Below, in pieces: positions 60,470-64,000 of a DNA stretch of 64,000 nt. Each line of letters opens with the position of its first letter. Within the stretch, counting starts at the first letter, position 1. Origin of the DNA: Phoenix dactylifera (taxonomy: Eukaryota; Streptophyta; Magnoliopsida; Arecales; Arecaceae). Location of the stretch: positions 4,499,530-4,563,529 of the forward strand of contig NC_052401.1 of the NCBI RefSeq assembly GCF_009389715.1, given 5' to 3'. The notes beneath the pieces are model-generated. The model did not search any database. It had not been told where the DNA came from and saw only the letters and a list, made by a program, of their open reading frames with translations. The position numbers and the translations under genes are program-made.

Positions 60470-60930
60470 TAATGAAGAAGCCAAGGCTTGAACTTCAATT
60501 AATTCAGACTTGCTTAGTATTAAATTGGGACCAAGAAAAAAATAGTTCTATAGAAGAGGTTCATGCTTCCTTTGTTGAGGTAAAGACAAATGATTTGATT
60601 CGCGATTTTATAAGAATTGAGTTAGTCAAGTCCATTGCTTCATATACTAGAAAAAGGTATGATAGGGCAAGTTCCATATTGATTTCTGATAATGGATTAG
60701 AACTTACCAGTATCATTCCTTTCTATTCCAAGGCAAAGATTCAATCACTTACCCAACGTCAAGAAACTATTGGTATCGATACATTGTTGAATTGAAATAA
60801 GAAAGGCCAATCTTAGATAACTTTGCCATCATCCAATTGTTCACGAATTGGTCCATTCAATGGTTTGAAATATAATAATGTAATAAAAGAATCAGATCCC
60901 ATGGTTAATTTAGTTTTTTTATGTGTTGTA
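60470..60930 (+). pseudogene. rpoC2: Plastid-derived rpoC2 fragment (NUPT)
   Basis: The plus strand reads through part of the plastid RNA polymerase beta'' subunit: [47 protein letters not shown] and [18 protein letters not shown], up to a stop at 60793. Further rpoC2-like sequence follows out of frame ([23 protein letters not shown] codons, 60800-60900). The copy lacks both ends of the ~1,400-residue gene and has lost frame, so it is a nuclear insertion of plastid DNA and not functional. Confidence 0.8.
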
Positions 60931-60959
60931 TCAACAATAATCTCATTTCTTTCAATGGA

Positions 60960-61275
60960 GAGTGAGGATTTGCAAGAAAAAACGTGATTAGATTGGTGAT
61001 AAAATAGAATCCTGAGTTGTGGACGGTGATTCCATTGATGATGAACAAAGAGAATTTTGATTCAGTTCTCCACCTTAACAATAGAAAAAGGATTGATCAA
61101 ATCCTATTAAGTCTGACTTATAGTGATTATATATCAAACAATGACTCTAGTTATCAGATTATTGAACAAACAAGATCAATTTACCTATGATACTTAGTTG
61201 ACATTCATAAAAAATATCTTATGAGTTATGAGTTCAATAGATCATATTTAGCAACAAAACGAAGAGAGTATTTAA
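60960..61275 (+). pseudogene. ycf2: Plastid-derived ycf2 fragment (NUPT)
   Basis: The plus strand, in shifting frames, matches the plastid ycf2 region [49 protein letters not shown] and [13 protein letters not shown]. Frameshifts and stops are frequent. In plastid genomes ycf2 lies in the inverted repeat, far from rpoC2, so its place about 30 bases after the rpoC2 fragment implies that two unlinked plastid pieces were joined. Confidence 0.7.
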
Positions 61276-61289
61276 GGACAAGTATCGGC

Positions 61290-61525
61290 GTGTGCTTAAT
61301 CCGACATCAGCTATACAAGAGGTAAATCTTGGGTGCTTATACAGGGCTCAAAATTCAAATAATACCATATGACTAGCTTCTTCGGTGAAGTCTTAGGTTG
61401 TTACAAATAGTATCAAAGCGGATCTGGCCCATGGCCCATGTGGATTAGAGAACACTACAACACAGATCTATTCGGGCTGACCACGAGCTGATTATAGTAT
61501 TTGTTCTTAGATTTGAATAGATATG
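61290..61525 (+). repeat. LTR-like repeat, copy 2, with degenerate primer-binding site
   Basis: Homologous to copy 1 (60252-60460) in the same orientation. After GGTTGTTACAAA it has TAGTATCAAAGCGG (about 61406-61419), close to TGGTATCAGAGC, the primer-binding site complementary to initiator tRNA-Met used by many plant LTR retrotransposons. The 3' side (CCCATGTGGATTAGAG and onward) also matches copy 1, so more than an LTR is shared. There is no coding capacity. Confidence 0.6.
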
Positions 61526-61569
61526 AATTCTTAGCCTGAGGAGATGCTATGGCTTAAATAGAGGATATG

Positions 61570-61700
61570 GGAGGACCTATGCAAACATATATTTAGTCGC
61601 ACGTTGACTATGCACTGGGTAGACTTTGGATACTTATATAGGAGAAAAAGTTTCGACTAATACCTCATAGCTAGCTTTTTTGATGGGGTCTTGGGTTGTG
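61570..61700 (+). repeat. LTR-like repeat, copy 3 (truncated)
   Basis: A third copy of the same repeat begins at the CATATATTTAGTCG motif and includes GGGTAGACTTTGGATACTTA and TAGCTAGCTTTTTTGATGGG. It stops at GGGTTGTGATGG, where the ankyrin pseudogene begins. The junction probably marks where insertion or deletion truncated both. Confidence 0.55.
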
Positions 61701-62033
61701 ATGGCCACTATGGGAATAGGCACTGCCACCACTGTGTTTGAATGAGTGACATTTTTCAAGCCCTATATGTTTAACTTCTACAATCTCTTCTTGATGTTCT
61801 GAACCCTCATTTAGATTTGACAGGTTTGTAGAAGTTGAAATTGGCCTTCATGTCTAATATTGTTCACTGTTCATTTAAGTTGCTTTGCCGCATTAGGAGG
61901 GTTTGAATGCCCCTTGGCAGGAAGGTTATGGTCCTTGCATAAGAAGATTTCTGAGCGACATTAAGAGCTGTCTCTCCTGCTCTATTAACTTCACTGATTT
62001 TGATTCCACCAACTGATAATAAGGCTGCAGTCT
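61700..62033 (-). pseudogene. ITN1-like ankyrin/PGG-domain protein, decayed last exon
   Basis: On the minus strand an acceptor (ATGCAG at 62034-62039) opens a frame reading ALLSVGGIKISEVNRAGETA and LNVAQKSSYA. This is a final ankyrin repeat as in the ITN1 family. The frame meets TGA after LNEQ (about 61861-61863), but the similarity continues past it: NIRHEGQFQLLQTCQI, stop, MRVQNIKKRL, stop, KLNI, stop, GLKNVTHSNTVVAVPIPIVA. These correspond to the linker and the start of the PGG membrane domain of ITN1-type proteins (usually GLNNAINS-TVVAVLIATVA). At least four in-frame stops plus truncation at 61700 by repeat copy 3 make this a pseudogene. Upstream ankyrin exons were not recognised. Confidence 0.75.
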
Positions 62034-64000
62034 CTGCATTAGAAAAAGGATCAGTGGATAAAGCCAAAATATAAAAAGAAAAGAAAAGGAAGGGGAATAC
62101 TGCACTGTAAATGTATGATATGATACTGATAAGGAATTATGATAGGATAATTTATTTATATGTCCTAGTTCAGTAGTGATGTTTATGCTCTCTTCTTGCT
62201 GCAACTTTTTCCCCCTTTTTTCTCTTTTTGGATGAGCAATCCATAGAAGCTGGATGTAAAATATATTGCAATGCTCATGGAAGCAATAATTACATTATCA
62301 TAAACAATTTACAACACTTAACATGGTGAAGTCAGAATCCCAAGTTCCCACATGGTCCACTTCACTGCTCTTCTTAGAAAGCCAATCTGAATGCAGGACT
62401 CTTTACCGATTCTTTTATATGAAAAACTTTGTGATTATCAAAGGCCACAGTGATCGATTAGATATTATCTAAGAGGAGGGGCGGAGAGGGGACCAAAGTC
62501 CTCTACTCTGTAATATTCGTTAGATGATGAGAGATTGTATTGCCTTTCAGGAAGTACATATATATCGAAAGGTGAACAGAATCGCCGACTGAGCACCTCC
62601 TATACTGCACAGCACTCCAGAGAGATTCTTTGGACGTACTAGGAGATTTCTCCTTGACAACTGTGCCAGATTATTGCTTCTAATTCTGCTGGTTGTACCT
62701 ACATTAGAGTAGGGTAAACAACCATTGTACCAAAAAAAAAAAAAGGCTTTGAGGAGTATGATGCCGAAGGAGCTGCGGAAGAAAAGGAGGGGAAACATAT
62801 TAATGTAGTTGTATCAATATGTATGGACTTAATATTAGCTGCAAACAGTCAGTTTTTTTGTCCAGTGCAAAATGATGCACAACAACATATAGTGAAGCAT
62901 ATCAATGTAGCTATTTATACTAAACAAGACTGACCAAATCAGATTTTGTCTTTTGGGATTCGGGTTCCTTAGTAATGTTATTTTGATGTTATTTTGGAGA
63001 TTGGAGTCACTAACTTGGTTTGTCAGATACATCTTAATGATGCCCGCAAAATTAATCAAAATTATCACATATTTGACAAGCTAATGCCTTACAAAGTGTT
63101 CATCGAATTAAAATGTATATTAAAGTTTCAAGATACAGGTTTACACAGTAAAGCTTTGAAGCTAGTCATCTTCACATTGTAATCTTTGAAAATTGAAACA
63201 AGTTCTCTAAAGAAATAATTTCTTCTAGATATATTCCTACTTCCTGGTATGAACAATACAAGGACAGCATGCAACATTTACAACCTTGACCCAAATAAAG
63301 CCATTTAAAGTCACTCCCAAACAAAGATACCGATAAAAAGGATAAATTAGTAAGATAACTGAATAAGCATAACCTCTAAGATAGCTTCTAATTAATCCTT
63401 ATCATATTTTATGCTGCATCTGTAATAACTATTGAAGATTATATCATCACAATCAAGGAAAGATAAAGTTAGCATACACGCATCCAAATTTTGTGGCAAT
63501 CATATCTATGATGTTGATTAATGAGATACAAAGCCAAACTCAACTAGCTCACATGGTCTGAGGCCACATAAATTTAATATTTATTGATAATGAAGCCTGA
63601 GATTACAATTAAGAACCAAGATGCCCCAAAACAAATCAAAATGAACAAACTTATCTAAAAACTCACACACAACCTTCTCAAGATACAACTACACACATAA
63701 TTTGGGTATCGCGCTTGACTCTTTCAATGGACAGCAGTTCACAAAGTACAGTTCAATCTGAAAGCATAAGGCACTCCTCACACAAGATGCAGTAAAAAAT
63801 GTACTACGTAATGATGTAATAAAGTTGAGTATCATTATTATTAAAACATGTATGCTGAAATTAACAGCAAATTCTGAAACATTCATGACCATGTATTTAA
63901 TGATGATTTAGCATTCAAACATCCAGAGCAGGGGGGTCTTTTTCCTTACTCTATAAAACCTCAAGTATATAGATCCAAGTTCAACCTTGATTAGCTAAGT
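62034..64000. other. AT-rich terminal region with retrotransposon tail
   Basis: No gene is supported. A segment ending GGGTAAACAACCATTGTACC followed by about 13 A (ending near 62744) is a further copy of the TTGTACC-A(n) non-LTR retrotransposon tail. The several short frames between 62547 and 63892 show no family features. Confidence 0.45.

Noticed and set aside
60472-60795. A 107-residue intact gene
   Set aside because: It is an internal piece of plastid rpoC2 without either end, in a nuclear insertion; not a functional gene.
61406-61419. Intact LTR retrotransposon starting at the primer-binding-like site
   Set aside because: No gag or pol frame follows and the site itself is degenerate; only repeat remnants are supported.
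1-64000. CRISPR arrays, prophage, bacterial operons or a plant biosynthetic cluster
   Set aside because: No regularly spaced repeats, no phage genes, and the genes present belong to unrelated plant families.

Overview
The window is nuclear DNA from a flowering plant, most likely a non-grass monocot of palm type. That placement is an inference from the protein sequences, the AT-rich multi-kilobase introns and the style of the repeats; nothing in the sequence proves it. A run of 100 Ns at 6942-7041 marks a scaffold gap, so this is draft assembly. Apart from spliced plant genes, a tRNA gene and transposon debris, I see no bacterial-type operon, CRISPR array or phage.

Layout from left to right. 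At 1683-2498 (+) lies the terminal coding exon of a SKIP35-type ankyrin protein. From 9236 to 14552 (+) are the 3' exons of a La-related protein 6 gene; its 5' exons are not visible and may lie in the gap, and two neighbouring exons carry opposite 1-nt frame errors. A tRNA-Ile(AAT) is at 17640-17713 (+). At 20509-27076 (+) is a complete five-exon KORRIGAN-type membrane-anchored GH9 endo-1,4-beta-glucanase (618 aa). At 29638-44228 (-) is a complete six-exon gene for a plastid-targeted DprA/Smf-like Rossmann-fold protein (280 aa), spread over 14.6 kb by long introns. At 46602-55882 (-) is a complete three-coding-exon FRIGIDA-like gene (539 aa, FRL3 type), with a predicted 5'UTR exon and TATA box near 59601-59774. 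The last 4 kb is accessory: a plastid-derived insertion joining rpoC2 and ycf2 pieces (60470-61275), three copies of an LTR-like repeat around it, and a decayed ITN1-like ankyrin pseudogene (61700-62033, -).

The genes are unrelated housekeeping or developmental genes (ubiquitin ligase adaptor, RNA binding, cellulose-synthesis-associated glucanase, plastid protein, flowering/chromatin-type regulator). Nothing suggests that they act together. Between and inside them are two related ~600-bp terminal-inverted-repeat elements with 8-10 bp target duplications, two further MITE-like elements, retrotransposon poly(A) tails ending in TTGTACC-A(n), tandem duplications inside introns, microsatellites, and one probable mitochondrial-type insertion inside a LARP6 intron. 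I found no convincing new multi-gene system. The best leads are the compensated frameshift in LARP6, the chimeric plastid insertion, the ~19-nt retro-insertion in the FRL3 leader intron, the nested inverted repeat upstream of FRL3, and the 25-bp hairpin at 18210-18275.
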